The notes: generated by a model from the sequence alone, not told the origin. DNA of 64,000 nt from Bifidobacterium avesanii (GCF_009299475.1 NZ_WBSN01000003.1:62001-126000); one strand, 5' to 3'; positions 8,631-17,937 are shown, numbered from the stretch's first letter. Translations and numbers: made by a program.

Positions 8631-9755
8631 ATGACCTTCGACGATTTCTACGCGATCATCCCGGCCGGCGGCACCGGCACCCGCCTGTGGCCGCTGAGCC
8701 GCGCGTCGCGCCCCAAGTTCCTCTACGACCTGCTCGGCTCGGGGCGGACCATGATCCAATCCACGTTCGACCGTCTGGCCGCCATCGCCGGCGCCGACCA
8801 TGTGACGGTCTCCACCGGCGCGGACCACGAGGCCGCTGTGCGCGAACAGCTGCCCGAACTGGCCGCGGACCACGTGTTCGCCGAGCCGGTGCCGCGCGAC
8901 TCCACCGCCGCCATCGCCCTTGCCGCGGCCGTGCTGGCCCGCCGCCACGGCCGGGACATCGTCGTCGGCTCGTTCGCCGCGGACCACGTGATCCGCGACA
9001 CCGAGGCCTTCGCCGAATCGGTGCGTCAGGCCGTGGCCGCCGCTCGCGCCGGCTACGTGACCACGATCGGCATCGCCGCCACGCGCCCGTCCACCGCGTT
9101 CGGCTACATCCATCAGGGCGCGTCGCTGAGGGCCGAGGTGCCGGACGCGCCCGACGCCCGTCTGGTCCGCCGCTTCGTGGAGAAGCCGGACGCCGCCACG
9201 GCCATGGCCTATCTGAGCACCGGTGAATACCGCTGGAACGCCGGCATGTTCGTCATGCGCGCCGGCGTGCTGCTCGACCGCCTGCACGAGTACAAGCCCG
9301 CGCTGGCCGAGGCGATCGGGCGCATCGCGGACGCGTGGGACGAGGGTCCGGACGCGCGCGCCGCCGCCATGGAACGCGACTGGGAGGGGCTGGAGAAGAT
9401 CGCTTTCGACTACGCGATCGCCGAACCGCTCTCGCTGGACGGCGGCGTGGCGATGGTCCCCGGCGGCTTCGGCTGGGACGACATCGGCGACTTCAACTCC
9501 GTGGCCGCGTTGCTGCCGAGCGTCAACGCGAAGAACGTCAAGATCCTCGGCGACGCGGACCGCGTGGCCTACGTGGACTCCGCCGGCGACGTGGTGGTGC
9601 CGGACTCCGGCCGCACGGTTGCGCTGCTGGGCGTGAACGACATGGTGGTGGTGGACACACCGGATGCGCTGCTCATCGCCCCGCGCGCCCGCAGCCAGGA
9701 GGTCAAGGACATGGTCGCCCACCTGCGCGCGCTCGGCAGGGGCGAGGTGCTGTAG
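8631..9755 (+). CDS. manC: Mannose-1-phosphate guanylyltransferase
   Basis: Makes GDP-mannose from GTP and mannose-1-phosphate for glycan synthesis. The 374-residue protein starts with the nucleotidyltransferase motif IIPAGGTGTRLWPLSR (residues 8-23) followed by PKFLYDL, which matches the GMP family xxPKQ/PKx loop, and has FVEKPD near residue 182. It is the short, single-domain form without the phosphomannose-isomerase cupin. I chose the ATG at 8631 because the open frame upstream (34 codons) overlaps the tRNA-Thr promoter side and adds no conserved sequence. It is a monocistronic gene. Confidence 0.85.
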   Translation: MTFDDFYAIIPAGGTGTRLWPLSRASRPKFLYDLLGSGRTMIQSTFDRLAAIAGADHVTVSTGADHEAAVREQLPELAADHVFAEPVPRDSTAAIALAAAVLARRHGRDIVVGSFAADHVIRDTEAFAESVRQAVAAARAGYVTTIGIAATRPSTAFGYIHQGASLRAEVPDAPDARLVRRFVEKPDAATAMAYLSTGEYRWNAGMFVMRAGVLLDRLHEYKPALAEAIGRIADAWDEGPDARAAAMERDWEGLEKIAFDYAIAEPLSLDGGVAMVPGGFGWDDIGDFNSVAALLPSVNAKNVKILGDADRVAYVDSAGDVVVPDSGRTVALLGVNDMVVVDTPDALLIAPRARSQEVKDMVAHLRALGRGEVL

Positions 9756-10008
9756 CGGACGCGGGCCGGTCGCAAGTCCGCCGTGTCCGCCGTGCCCGCC
9801 GCGACCGCCGGCGCGATGTTCGCCCATTGTTCCCCGGATGTTCCCCCGCCGTTACCCGCCCGTTCCCCGTCGGCCCGCTGCCGCTGTGAGATTCTGTCTG
9901 CTTTTGTGAGTAAATTTGTGTCGTGGAAGGAAACGGCGCGGCCGCCGGTTTCGCATCACGCGCATCACAGCCGCGGCGCTTTCAACGTTTGATGAAAGGA
10001 CCTATCAC

Positions 10009-11706
10009 ATGGCCATCAATCCTCCTGTTGACGCGACGCAGACCCCGGCGTGGGCGGCGCTGCAGAAGCACTACAACGATCTTCAGGCCGAAGGCGTCAG
10101 CCTCAAGAAGTGGTTCGCCGAGGAGCCGGATCGCGTCGAGAAGCTCTCCTTCGACGCGGGCGACCTGCACTTCGACCTATCCAAGAACCTCATCAAGCCC
10201 GAGACCCTCAAGCTGTTCGCCGACCTGGCCAAGGACGTCAAGCTGGACGAGCGCGTCAAGGCCATGGTCTCCGGCGTGCACATCAACAACACCGAGGACC
10301 GCGCCGTGCTGCACACCGCGCTGCGCCGCCCGATCGAGGATGAGGGCAAGCTCATCGTCGACGGCCAGGACGTCGTCAAGGACGTGCGCGAGACCCTCGA
10401 CCGCATCTACGCCTTCGCCGAGAAGGTCCGCTCCGGCGAGTGGAAGGGCGTGACCGGCAAGCGCATCGAGACCGTCGTCAACATCGGCATCGGCGGCTCC
10501 GACCTCGGCCCCAACATGGCGTACGAGGCTCTCAAGCCCTACGCGGACGCCGGCATCTCCGCCCGCTACATCTCCAACATCGACCCGAACGACTTGGCCG
10601 AGAAGACCAAGGGCCTCGATCCGGAGACCACGCTGTTCATCATCGTCTCCAAGACCTTCACCACGCTGGAGACCCTCACCAACGCCCGCGAGGCGAAGAC
10701 CTGGCTGCTCGAGGGCCTCAAGGCCTCCGGCGCGATCGACGGCTCCGAGGAGAAGACCGCCGAGGCGATCCGCAAGCACTTCGTCGCCGTCTCCACCGCC
10801 CTGGACAAGGTCGAGGCCTTCGGCATCGACCCGGCCAACGCGTTCGGCTTCTGGAACTGGGTCGGCGGCCGCTACTCCGTCGACTCCGCCGTGGGCACCT
10901 CGCTCGCCGTGGTGTTCGGCCCGGCCCGCTTCGAGGAGTTCCTGCACGGCTTCCACGAGATCGACGAGTACTTCGTCAACACCCCGGTGGAGCAGAACGT
11001 GGTCGCCCTCATGGGCCTGCTCAACGTGTGGTACCGCAACTTCTTCCACACCGCCGCGCACGCCGTGCTGCCGTACGACCAGTACCTGCACCGCTTCCCG
11101 GCCTACCTGCAGCAGCTGACCATGGAGTCCAACGGCAAGTCCGTGCGCTGGGACGGCACCCCCGTCACCACGCAGACCGGCGAGATCTTCTGGGGCGAGC
11201 CCGGCACCAACGGCCAGCACGCCTTCTACCAGCTGATCCACCAGGGCACCCAGCTCATCCCGGCCGACTTCATCGCGTTCGTGAACACCCCGAACCCGAC
11301 CAAGGACGGCGATCAGGACGTGCACGAGCTGTTCCTCGGCAACTACCTGGCCCAGACCAAGGCCCTCGCGTTCGGCAAGACCGCCGACGAGGTCCGCGCC
11401 GAAGGCACCCCGGAGGCCATCGTCCCGGCCCGCGTGTTCGAGGGCAACAAGCCGACCACGTCCATCCTCGGCGTGGCCCTGACCCCGTTCGCGCTCGGCG
11501 AGCTCATCGCCCTGTACGAGCACATCACCCTCGTCGAGGGCACGGTGTGGGGCCTCGACTCCTACGACCAGTGGGGCGTGGAGCTCGGCAAGCAGCTCGC
11601 CAAGCAGATCACCCCGGCCATCTCCCAGGACGACGACGCCCTCGCCGCCCAGGACGCCTCCACCCAGGCGCTCATCAAGTTCTACCGCGCGAACCGCGAG
11701 TTCTGA
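10009..11706 (+). CDS. pgi: Glucose-6-phosphate isomerase
   Basis: Interconverts glucose-6-phosphate and fructose-6-phosphate, feeding the bifid shunt. The 565-residue product shows both family signatures: [18 protein letters not shown] (about residue 160) and the [12 protein letters not shown] stretch (about 280), plus [16 protein letters not shown] near 400 and a C-terminal LIALYEH region. The start is the ATG preceded by GAAAGGA; the longer frame upstream is non-conserved. Codon use is strongly biased, as expected for a highly expressed gene. A clear terminator follows 60 nt downstream. Confidence 0.97.
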   Translation: MAINPPVDATQTPAWAALQKHYNDLQAEGVSLKKWFAEEPDRVEKLSFDAGDLHFDLSKNLIKPETLKLFADLAKDVKLDERVKAMVSGVHINNTEDRAVLHTALRRPIEDEGKLIVDGQDVVKDVRETLDRIYAFAEKVRSGEWKGVTGKRIETVVNIGIGGSDLGPNMAYEALKPYADAGISARYISNIDPNDLAEKTKGLDPETTLFIIVSKTFTTLETLTNAREAKTWLLEGLKASGAIDGSEEKTAEAIRKHFVAVSTALDKVEAFGIDPANAFGFWNWVGGRYSVDSAVGTSLAVVFGPARFEEFLHGFHEIDEYFVNTPVEQNVVALMGLLNVWYRNFFHTAAHAVLPYDQYLHRFPAYLQQLTMESNGKSVRWDGTPVTTQTGEIFWGEPGTNGQHAFYQLIHQGTQLIPADFIAFVNTPNPTKDGDQDVHELFLGNYLAQTKALAFGKTADEVRAEGTPEAIVPARVFEGNKPTTSILGVALTPFALGELIALYEHITLVEGTVWGLDSYDQWGVELGKQLAKQITPAISQDDDALAAQDASTQALIKFYRANREF

Positions 11707-11766
11707 GTCGCGTCGCTTGATCGTCTGATTGAGCGAACCGGCTTGATCTCCCGGTGAGCCCGCTTC

Positions 11767-11803
11767 AGGGGCCGGCAGCCACCTCATGTGGCTGCCGGCC
11801 CCT
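11767..11803 (+). terminator. Terminator of pgi
   Basis: Perfect 16-bp stem (AGGGGCCGGCAGCCAC and its complement) with a 5-nt loop, followed by GTTGCTGTTTT. It sits 60 nt after the pgi stop. Confidence 0.88.
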
Positions 11804-11930
11804 GTTGCTGTTTTACAGGGCTGTTTGGCTGGGCGCCAAGGGTTGGCGAAGCGGGTCAACGAACGTTGATGGTCAATTGTTGTGGTTGAAAGAGGAAGCC
11901 TAACTTATTCAAGTGAAGGAGGAATAAAAA

Positions 11931-11981
11931 ATGGTTGTATACCTTATTCCGCCGCAATTCTATATGGCGTTTGTCGAATAA
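11931..11981 (+). CDS. Tiny ORF with strong ribosome binding site before the CPBP gene
   Basis: Reads MVVYLIPPQFYMAFVE (16 residues) and stops. It is preceded by a near-perfect Shine-Dalgarno AAGGAGG (11916-11922) with 8-nt spacing, the best such site in this stretch, while the CPBP gene itself has a poor one. An in-frame stop lies just upstream, so it cannot be longer. It may be a translational leader for the CPBP gene (12 nt gap), a short peptide product, or the 5' end of the CPBP gene separated by a frameshift. I recognise no homologue. Confidence 0.35.
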   Translation: MVVYLIPPQFYMAFVE

Positions 11982-11992
11982 CGAAGTGGAAA

Positions 11993-12862
11993 ATGATGAG
12001 AACAGTCAAACAACTCCTGTGGGCGGATAAAACAAACATCGAACCCATAAACGGCAAGCCATGGTTGAAGGTAATCATGGTCGTAGCCAGTTTGGCATAT
12101 TTCTTCTGGATTTTTGGCCCCATACTGCCACTTGCATTTCCTTTCAACAATGGGCCGCTCATCACCTTTAATTCGATTGGTCCATGGAATCTGGATGATT
12201 ATGTCCAAGATGATCTTATTGAGGTTTGTCATATTGCAGGGGGTGCCGTTTTGGCGGCTATCGCGCTGTATTGTTTCAAACCACGCCACCGCAGGCAATC
12301 CGTGAGTCTGTTGTCTCACAGCGCTTCATTTGTCATGGCGCTATCGGCATTTATTGTGAGCGAATTCGCTTTTTACGCAATATATCAATTATTAACGTAT
12401 TTCCATGTCAATCCCATGCTGACGGTTGGCGATAATCAAAGACTCACCATTGGACTGGAAGCCCAAATATTGGGCGTTGTCGATTCGAGTCTTGGTCCCA
12501 TTTTGGAGGAAGTCATCGCCTTATTCCTGATTGTCGTGGCGCTGAGACGTTGCAATGTTCCTTGGATATGGATTGTTTGCATTGAGGGGATACTGAGAGT
12601 CTCATATCACTTGTATCAAGGGATCCCCGCGTTAACCCATGTGCTGTGGATTTGCGCGGTTGTTGTCATTTATAAATGCACGGGATCCCTGATCGGCATT
12701 ATTGTTGCGCATGAGGTTGCCGACATTGCTATTGAGTACTGGCCCTATGATTATCAAACTATTAAAATGACCATGCTCGGCATCGGCGTGCTGCTGTGCG
12801 TCGTGCTGCTCGTCGAGCGGAGGATGCGGAACGGTCAGGGGAACGATCCGCTAATCCGCTAA
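11993..12862 (+). CDS. CPBP (Abi) family intramembrane protease homologue
   Basis: A 289-residue membrane protein with about seven or eight hydrophobic segments. The CPBP-type motifs are visible: EEVIALF (about residue 173), a conserved SYHLYQG histidine, and VAHEVADI late in the protein. In this family Glu-Glu and His residues coordinate zinc in CAAX-processing or bacteriocin-related proteases; here the usual Arg after EE is missing. The gene is distinctly A+T-richer than its neighbours, suggesting transfer. Start is uncertain: ATG 11993 or 11996, or a GTG at 11882. It runs convergently into the histidine kinase gene, overlapping by 4 nt. Confidence 0.7.
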   Translation: MMRTVKQLLWADKTNIEPINGKPWLKVIMVVASLAYFFWIFGPILPLAFPFNNGPLITFNSIGPWNLDDYVQDDLIEVCHIAGGAVLAAIALYCFKPRHRRQSVSLLSHSASFVMALSAFIVSEFAFYAIYQLLTYFHVNPMLTVGDNQRLTIGLEAQILGVVDSSLGPILEEVIALFLIVVALRRCNVPWIWIVCIEGILRVSYHLYQGIPALTHVLWICAVVVIYKCTGSLIGIIVAHEVADIAIEYWPYDYQTIKMTMLGIGVLLCVVLLVERRMRNGQGNDPLIR

Positions 12863-14055
12863 TCCGGGCAGGCGGCGGGACTCGCCAATGTGCCCTGGCG
12901 ATCGTAGGGAATGGAAAGTTGCAGTATCCAATTATGATCGTCATCGATCACGTTGACCGTGCCATGGCGGCGCCGCACCATCTCCGAAAGATGGCCAAGC
13001 CCCGTTCCTCCGGTGCCTCCGACCGTCTCGTCACTTCGCTCGTTGATTTCCGTGAGCCGTACGGCGGATGCGCCGAAATGGATGGTGATCAGGTAGTCGC
13101 GGCGGGAGGTTTCGCAGTGTCTCATGATGTTGGCGTATATCTCGTTGAGCATGGCTTCCATTTCGCGGGCCAGATCGTCCGATTGACGAGGTCGCGGCAT
13201 CGCACCCTGTATGGTTGTCGTTCCATGGAATCCGATCGCCGCCAGTTCCCCGTCCCTGCGGCGGCAATAGCGCATGATCGAGTCCATGCGATCCACATGG
13301 TCTCCGTTGGATGCGAGAGCTTGATCCGCTGGCGTAGCGGCATCGTTCAAGACGCCGATGACTTCGTGAATGTTGCGCAGGGCCGATTCCGCCCGTCGTT
13401 CGATCGCCGCATAGGCATCCTTCTCGGCGGGGCTGGCGCAGCCTTCGTGACGCTGTTGGGCCAGTAGAATGATATACGTCAGATCGCCCGTGGTCGCATC
13501 GTGCAGTTTCGCCGCTATGGCTCGCTGCTCGTGCTGATGCCGTTCATGCAGCGCCCTGATGGCCAGTTCATGGCGCATGCCGTCATATTGCGCGGCCCGA
13601 TCCTTCCACTGCATGGATACGCTGACCGCATAGGTCACGGTGAGCATGCAACTGTACAGAATGTTGAAGAACAATATGCGGTTTGCCGAGGCGGTGTTGT
13701 TGTAAATATAGAAGACGTTGATGAACACCAATTCGGCGATGAACGCGTACCGGCCGATCATGCCGTCGCCGGTTTGGATGAGCGTTCCGATCGCAATGCA
13801 TGCGGCCACGACCGACATGTTGAACGCCGGTGCGAAGACGACGGTGGAAACGACGGAATAGCACAGTATGGCGATGCTGATCGGCTTGGGGCGGAGGTAT
13901 GCTCCCAGCAGCAAAAGAATGAGCGTGCCGGAGTTCAGACAGGCTGCGACCGTAACAGGCGAGAACAGCTGATTCATCACGATCAGCAGTATGGCGATCG
14001 GGATCACGGCGCCGATCATGGACGCGCTGAGGGGAGTCGCGGTTCGCCGTTGCAT
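12859..14055 (-). CDS. Sensor histidine kinase (NarL-system type)
   Basis: A 398-residue membrane sensor. Residues 10-150 form about five hydrophobic segments with little extracellular sequence; a cytoplasmic helix then carries the phospho-acceptor region HEQRAIAAKLHDATTGDL (His about residue 203), like HisKA_3 kinases. The ATP-binding domain is divergent: an N-box NEIYANIMRH (about 310) and a G-box GTGLGHLSEMVRRRHG near 360. The ATG follows the response regulator stop after one nt, so the pair is coupled. The stimulus is unknown; the adjacent CPBP gene hints at a peptide or envelope signal, as in bacteriocin-type systems. Confidence 0.82.
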   Translation of the reverse strand: MQRRTATPLSASMIGAVIPIAILLIVMNQLFSPVTVAACLNSGTLILLLLGAYLRPKPISIAILCYSVVSTVVFAPAFNMSVVAACIAIGTLIQTGDGMIGRYAFIAELVFINVFYIYNNTASANRILFFNILYSCMLTVTYAVSVSMQWKDRAAQYDGMRHELAIRALHERHQHEQRAIAAKLHDATTGDLTYIILLAQQRHEGCASPAEKDAYAAIERRAESALRNIHEVIGVLNDAATPADQALASNGDHVDRMDSIMRYCRRRDGELAAIGFHGTTTIQGAMPRPRQSDDLAREMEAMLNEIYANIMRHCETSRRDYLITIHFGASAVRLTEINERSDETVGGTGGTGLGHLSEMVRRRHGTVNVIDDDHNWILQLSIPYDRQGTLASPAACPD

Positions 14056-14056
14056 T

Positions 14057-14695
14057 CTAAAGCTCCTCCCGCATCCTGAACCACCGAATCGACGCCTGGC
14101 TGAGGTTTCTGGCGTGCAGTTTGTCCTTGATGTGGCTGATGTGCGTCCGCACGGTCACGTCCTTCACGCCCAGCTGCCCGGCGATCTCCGTGAGGCTGTA
14201 CCCGTCCAGCAGCCGGTCCATGATCAGCATCTCCTTGGGCGAGAGCTCGTCCTTGCCGCCGCGCGCATACTGCAGCCGCGCGTGCGCGTCGAACGCCGTC
14301 TCGAACGCATTGCCCTCCGGCCCGTAGGTGCGGTCGTCCGCCAGCGCGCGCACGGCGTCGGCGATCCGCGCAGGGATATGCGACTTCTCCAGAATGCCCT
14401 GACATCCCGCCGTCGCGGCGAGAGACGCATACTGCGACACGGGAAACGACGTGATCGCGAGGATCAGGGGCTGAGCGCCTCGTTCCCGGATTGCTCTGCA
14501 CACCCGTGGTCCCGAGATGTCCGACAGCGACATGTCGCACAGCAGGATGTCCGGTCGCGTGCGCGCGGCCAGGCACCGGTCGATCGCACGGTAGCCGTCG
14601 GTCTCCGTCCACAGGAGCGGACAATCGGGCAGCTTTTCCCGGATGATGCCGGCGATGAGCGCCATGCTGGTGACGTCGTTATCCAGTATGGCCAT
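14057..14695 (-). CDS. Response regulator, NarL/LuxR family
   Basis: A 212-residue two-component regulator. The receiver domain has the acidic pair LDND near the N-terminus, phospho-acceptor Asp in ILLCDMSLSD (about residue 53), the Thr of AITS and the Lys of LEKS. The output domain is a LuxR-type helix-turn-helix (LSPKEMLIMDRLLDGYSLTE, then VRTHISHIKDKL). I took the ATG at 14695 (MAILDNDV); an ORF start 13 codons earlier is possible. It is the first gene of the regulator-kinase pair; its promoter region is filled by GTGAC repeats that could be its own binding sites. Confidence 0.88.
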   Translation of the reverse strand: MAILDNDVTSMALIAGIIREKLPDCPLLWTETDGYRAIDRCLAARTRPDILLCDMSLSDISGPRVCRAIRERGAQPLILAITSFPVSQYASLAATAGCQGILEKSHIPARIADAVRALADDRTYGPEGNAFETAFDAHARLQYARGGKDELSPKEMLIMDRLLDGYSLTEIAGQLGVKDVTVRTHISHIKDKLHARNLSQASIRWFRMREEL

Positions 14696-14804
14696 GCTCC
14701 GAATTCGGTTGTTGTTGGCGTTCCCCTCACACACGGGACGGGATTATAGTCGCGCGCCGCATCCGCGCATGGCATGTTGCCGCCGTTCGGATGCGGAGTG
14801 AACT

Positions 14805-15000
14805 GTGACGCTGACCGTGACGCTGACCGTGACGCTGACCGTGACAAAGTCCGGGCGGTCACTGTCACGGTGGGTTGAAAACCCTTGGAATTACGCCGTT
14901 TCTTTGTTGAGACTTGCGCGGCGGGGCCGGTCACTGTCACGGTCGGCGTCACATCCGGACTCGGTCACGGCTCGTGTCACGGTCACTGTCGCTGTCACGG
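14805..15000. repeat. GTGAC/GTCAC repeat array upstream of the response regulator
   Basis: Three perfect tandem copies of the 12-mer GTGACGCTGACC plus a partial one (14805-14845), followed by several inverse-orientation blocks rich in GTCACTGTCACGG (near 14859, 14929 and 14978). The array fills most of the 350-nt space between the response regulator start (14695) and the LacI gene stop (15046). Opposite orientations allow long-range pairing. Confidence 0.8.
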
Positions 15001-15045
15001 CCGCGGACATGCCGTTCCGCCGCTCTGCTGCCGCGCCGCGCAACC

Positions 15046-16155
15046 CTACCGTTCGCGTGCGGGCCCGACGGAGCCGCGCCCGACCAGATCGGCGAGCACC
15101 AGACCGGTGCCGTGCGCGGTCCGGTCGAACTGGGGGGGCTCGGCCGCGCCGAGCATGGCGAGCATGCTGCCGGTCACCTTGAGGCCCACCTCGGAGAAGT
15201 GCGGATGCACGGTGGTCAGCGGCGGGTAGAAGTTGTCCGCGCCGGGGATGTCGTCGAAGCCCACCACGCTTACGTCCTCGGGGATGCGCAGCCCGTGCTC
15301 GTGCAGTGCGCGGATCGCGCCCACGGCCTGATTGTCGTTCGCGGTGACGATGGCGGTGGGGGCCTGCGCGTCGGCCTCGGACGGCTGTCGGCGGTGGGCG
15401 TCGATCGCCGCGTTCACCGCATCGTAGGCGCGTCCGGCCTCCCAGGAATCCACGTCGATCGTGCGCGTGGCCATGCCGAGCTTGGCGCAGTAGTGCTCCC
15501 ACGCGAGCCGGCGGGTGGCGGCGTCGCGCCAGTTGGACGGGCCGGTCAGGTACAGCGTGCTGCGGTGGCCGAGGCCGTGGAGCAGATCGGCCACGTCGTG
15601 CATGGCGGTCCACTGGTCGATGCCGATGAAGGACACCGGTCCCTTGGTCCCGCTCAGGGCCAACGCCTCGTCCGCGGTCACGGCCCCGTGCGTGGAGGTG
15701 ATGATGATGCGCGGCACGGTGGTGTTCATGCGCAGGGCGGCGAGCAGCGTGGCGTCGGTGGGCGTGATGAACACCAGCGCGTCCACGTCCTGTTCGCTGA
15801 AGCTGCGGCCCGCGGAGTCGAAGCCGCTCTTCTCGAACTCCTCCTGCGGCACGATCACCACGGACAGGAACATGTCGTGGTGGCGCACGCCCAGCTCGAT
15901 GGACGCCATGGTGTTGATGGGCCCGTAGAAGTCAATGGAGCAGGCGATGAGGCCCACGGTGCGCGACCGGTTCGAGGCGAGGGCGCGCGCGGAATTGGAT
16001 CGACGGTAGCCGAGCTGCGCGATGGCGTGCTCCACCTTGGCGCGCGTGGCGTCGGAGACGTCCGGGGAGTGGTTGATCACGCGCGAAACGGTTTGGTGCG
16101 AGACTCCGGCGAGCCGTGCCACTTCAAACATCGAAGGACGCTTATTGCCATTCAT
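15046..16155 (-). CDS. LacI-family transcriptional regulator, probable arabinose regulator
   Basis: A 369-residue repressor-type protein. Residues 8-30 are the LacI helix-turn-helix (MFEVARLAGVSHQTVSRVI) with the hinge-helix SNSARALASNRS near 55, followed by a periplasmic-binding-protein-like effector domain ending in the VSVVGFDDIPGA motif (about 310). A palindrome of LacI type lies 95 bp upstream of its own start, and related ones precede the sugar transporter and araB, so I infer control of the arabinose genes. A LacI-type arabinose regulator (AraQ) is known in bifidobacteria, from memory. The effector is unproven. Confidence 0.87.
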   Translation of the reverse strand: MNGNKRPSMFEVARLAGVSHQTVSRVINHSPDVSDATRAKVEHAIAQLGYRRSNSARALASNRSRTVGLIACSIDFYGPINTMASIELGVRHHDMFLSVVIVPQEEFEKSGFDSAGRSFSEQDVDALVFITPTDATLLAALRMNTTVPRIIITSTHGAVTADEALALSGTKGPVSFIGIDQWTAMHDVADLLHGLGHRSTLYLTGPSNWRDAATRRLAWEHYCAKLGMATRTIDVDSWEAGRAYDAVNAAIDAHRRQPSEADAQAPTAIVTANDNQAVGAIRALHEHGLRIPEDVSVVGFDDIPGADNFYPPLTTVHPHFSEVGLKVTGSMLAMLGAAEPPQFDRTAHGTGLVLADLVGRGSVGPARER

Positions 16156-16249
16156 CTGTAAACCGCTTCTCTTCCTATGGATGGTTGGTGCGCGTGCGTG
16201 CGCGTATGAACTGACAAGGCACGAGCATACACGCCGTGGAACGATTGAT

Positions 16250-16261
16250 GTGAGCGCTCAC
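16250..16261. promoter_or_regulatory. LacI-type operator upstream of the lacI-family gene
   Basis: Perfect palindrome GTGAGCGCTCAC, the classical LacI-family half-site pair around a CG centre. It lies upstream of the regulator's start, consistent with autoregulation. The remaining part of the 268-nt gap to rnhB shows short GTGGCCC-rich repeats but no gene. Confidence 0.75.
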
Positions 16262-16423
16262 GGCGCGTCGCGGCGATTTGTCGCCGGAAAGCGGTTTCTT
16301 CGCCGCGATTCGGATGCGGTCCGCCGGTGTTCGCCGCGATGTGCCGTGGCCCGTGCCGTCCATGGCCTATGACGTCCGTGGCCCATGCCGCACACCGGAT
16401 CGACCGGAGGACCAGCCGGACGG

Positions 16424-17152
16424 TCAGACCAGATGCCAGCTCACGCGGTGCAGCGGCGTGGGCCCGAGTTCGGCGATCGCGGCCCTGTGCGCGGCCGAGC
16501 CGTAGCCCTTGTTGCTCGCCCAGCCGTACGCGTCCCACTCGGGATGCCGCCGCGCGAGGTCCACCATGAGCCGGTCGCGCGTGACCTTCGCGATCACGGC
16601 GGCGGTGGCCACGGTGGCGCAGCTCCGGTCGCCCTTGACACGCGTGACCACATGCGGGCTCGCGGGCACCACGGGCGCGTCGAACGTGTGCTCGGCCTTG
16701 GAGATGTAGTCGAACGGGCCGTCGAGGATCGCGCCCACCCGGGCGGCGGCGTTGCCAGGTCCGCTCCCGTCCAGTCCCAGTGCGCGCTCCGCCTCGCCCA
16801 GCGCCCGCAGCGCCGCCACGCCGAGCGCGTAGCCGATGCCCCACTCGTCGATCTCCTCGTTGCTCGCCGACCCGACCGCGTACGCCGCGCACCAGTCGGT
16901 GAGTTCGTCGAAGATCGCCTCGCGCCGGTGCTCGGTGAGCAGCTTGGAGTCGGCCACACCCGCCGGCACGTCCACCCGCCCGCCGAGCAGGTCCGCCGAC
17001 CGGATCGCCGCCGCGCCCACCATCGCGGGACCGGCCAGCGCGCCGCGGCCCACCTCGTCGAAGCCGACGATCACGTCGTAGCCCTGCATGGCGATCTCGC
17101 GCTCCAAGTCCAACGTGGGCGCGGGAGCCGCCTTGGGCGCGCGACCCGCCAT
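16424..17152 (-). CDS. rnhB: Ribonuclease HII
   Basis: Endonuclease that cuts RNA in RNA-DNA hybrids and removes misincorporated ribonucleotides. The 242-residue protein has the catalytic DEVGRG (about residue 31), the DSKLLTEHRREAIFDEL segment, and the SCATVATAAVIAKVTRDR region with the downstream Asp. A G+C-rich insertion around residues 125-140 (ALGLDGSGPGN) is unusual but harmless-looking. The ATG overlaps the lepB stop by one base (TGATG), so lepB-rnhB form a coupled pair, as in many actinobacteria. Confidence 0.95.
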   Translation of the reverse strand: MAGRAPKAAPAPTLDLEREIAMQGYDVIVGFDEVGRGALAGPAMVGAAAIRSADLLGGRVDVPAGVADSKLLTEHRREAIFDELTDWCAAYAVGSASNEEIDEWGIGYALGVAALRALGEAERALGLDGSGPGNAAARVGAILDGPFDYISKAEHTFDAPVVPASPHVVTRVKGDRSCATVATAAVIAKVTRDRLMVDLARRHPEWDAYGWASNKGYGSAAHRAAIAELGPTPLHRVSWHLV

Positions 17153-17937
17153 CAGGCGGCGCTCCCGGCCGGCACGTTCGCGAAGACCTCGTGGTGCGCG
17201 TCGATCAGCCCGAACCGTCCCAGCGGCCAGTAAGTGAGCCACGCCCTGCCGGAGATGTCCTCCATGGGCACGAGCCCGTCGTTGCCGTCGTCCGTGTGGA
17301 AGCGCGAGTCGGCGGAGGCGCCGCGGTTGTCGCCGAGCACGAACACGTTGCCGGCCGTCACGGTGACCTTGAACGAGAAGGAGCTGGGGTCGGAGCCGGC
17401 GCGCACATAGGCGGTCTCGTCGATCGCCACGCCGTTGATCGTCAGCGGCTCGCCCGGGCCCGCGCATTCGACCACGTCGCCGGGCAGGCCGATGAGGCGC
17501 TTGATGAGGTAGCCGTTGTGGCCGCCGTCCTCCTGACCGAGCCAGTTGGCGGGGTCCTTGAATACGATCACGTCGCCGCGCTGCAGCTTCGTGGCCGGGA
17601 CGATGTGCGTGCTCAGCGTGGCCACGCGGTCGTTCTTGAGAATGGTGTTCATCATGGACGACGACGGGATCCAGTACAGCGGGAAGACGAACAGCCGGAT
17701 GAGCAGCACCACGACGATGGGGATGCCGCACCAGACGAGCAGGTCCCTGAAGCCGAAGCGGTCGTCCTTGCGGGCGTTGCGGGCGGTCTGCGGGGCGTGA
17801 CGGCGGCGGGGCATGGGGGAGGGGTCGACGCCGTGGTCGGCCACGGCGAACGTGTGGACGTCTCGTTCCGCGGCGGTCTCGGTCGCGTTGCCGGCGCCGG
17901 TTTGCGCGTCGGATTGCGGGAACTGTTCGGACTGCAT
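17152..17937 (-). CDS. lepB: Signal peptidase I
   Basis: Membrane protease that removes signal peptides from Sec/Tat exports. The 261-residue product has an 50-residue cytoplasmic N-terminus, one transmembrane segment (about residues 65-85), the catalytic Ser in IPSSSMMNT and the Lys of LIKRLIGLPGD, then the GDNRGASADSR box. I placed the start at the ATG preceded by AAGGAGGG; the longer upstream frame lacks conservation. It lies between rplS upstream and rnhB downstream on the minus strand; a tandem-repeat array separates it from rplS. Confidence 0.95.
   Translation of the reverse strand: MQSEQFPQSDAQTGAGNATETAAERDVHTFAVADHGVDPSPMPRRRHAPQTARNARKDDRFGFRDLLVWCGIPIVVVLLIRLFVFPLYWIPSSSMMNTILKNDRVATLSTHIVPATKLQRGDVIVFKDPANWLGQEDGGHNGYLIKRLIGLPGDVVECAGPGEPLTINGVAIDETAYVRAGSDPSSFSFKVTVTAGNVFVLGDNRGASADSRFHTDDGNDGLVPMEDISGRAWLTYWPLGRFGLIDAHHEVFANVPAGSAA

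Noticed and set aside
10177..11859. 560-codon minus-strand ORF
   Set aside because: Shadow of pgi, with the typical Val/Gly/Asp-rich reverse-frame composition.
11882..11992. GTG start giving 37 more N-terminal residues for the CPBP protein
   Set aside because: This stretch contains the Shine-Dalgarno for the small ORF and is not hydrophobic; the ATG at 11993 gives a normal first membrane segment. Not fully excluded.
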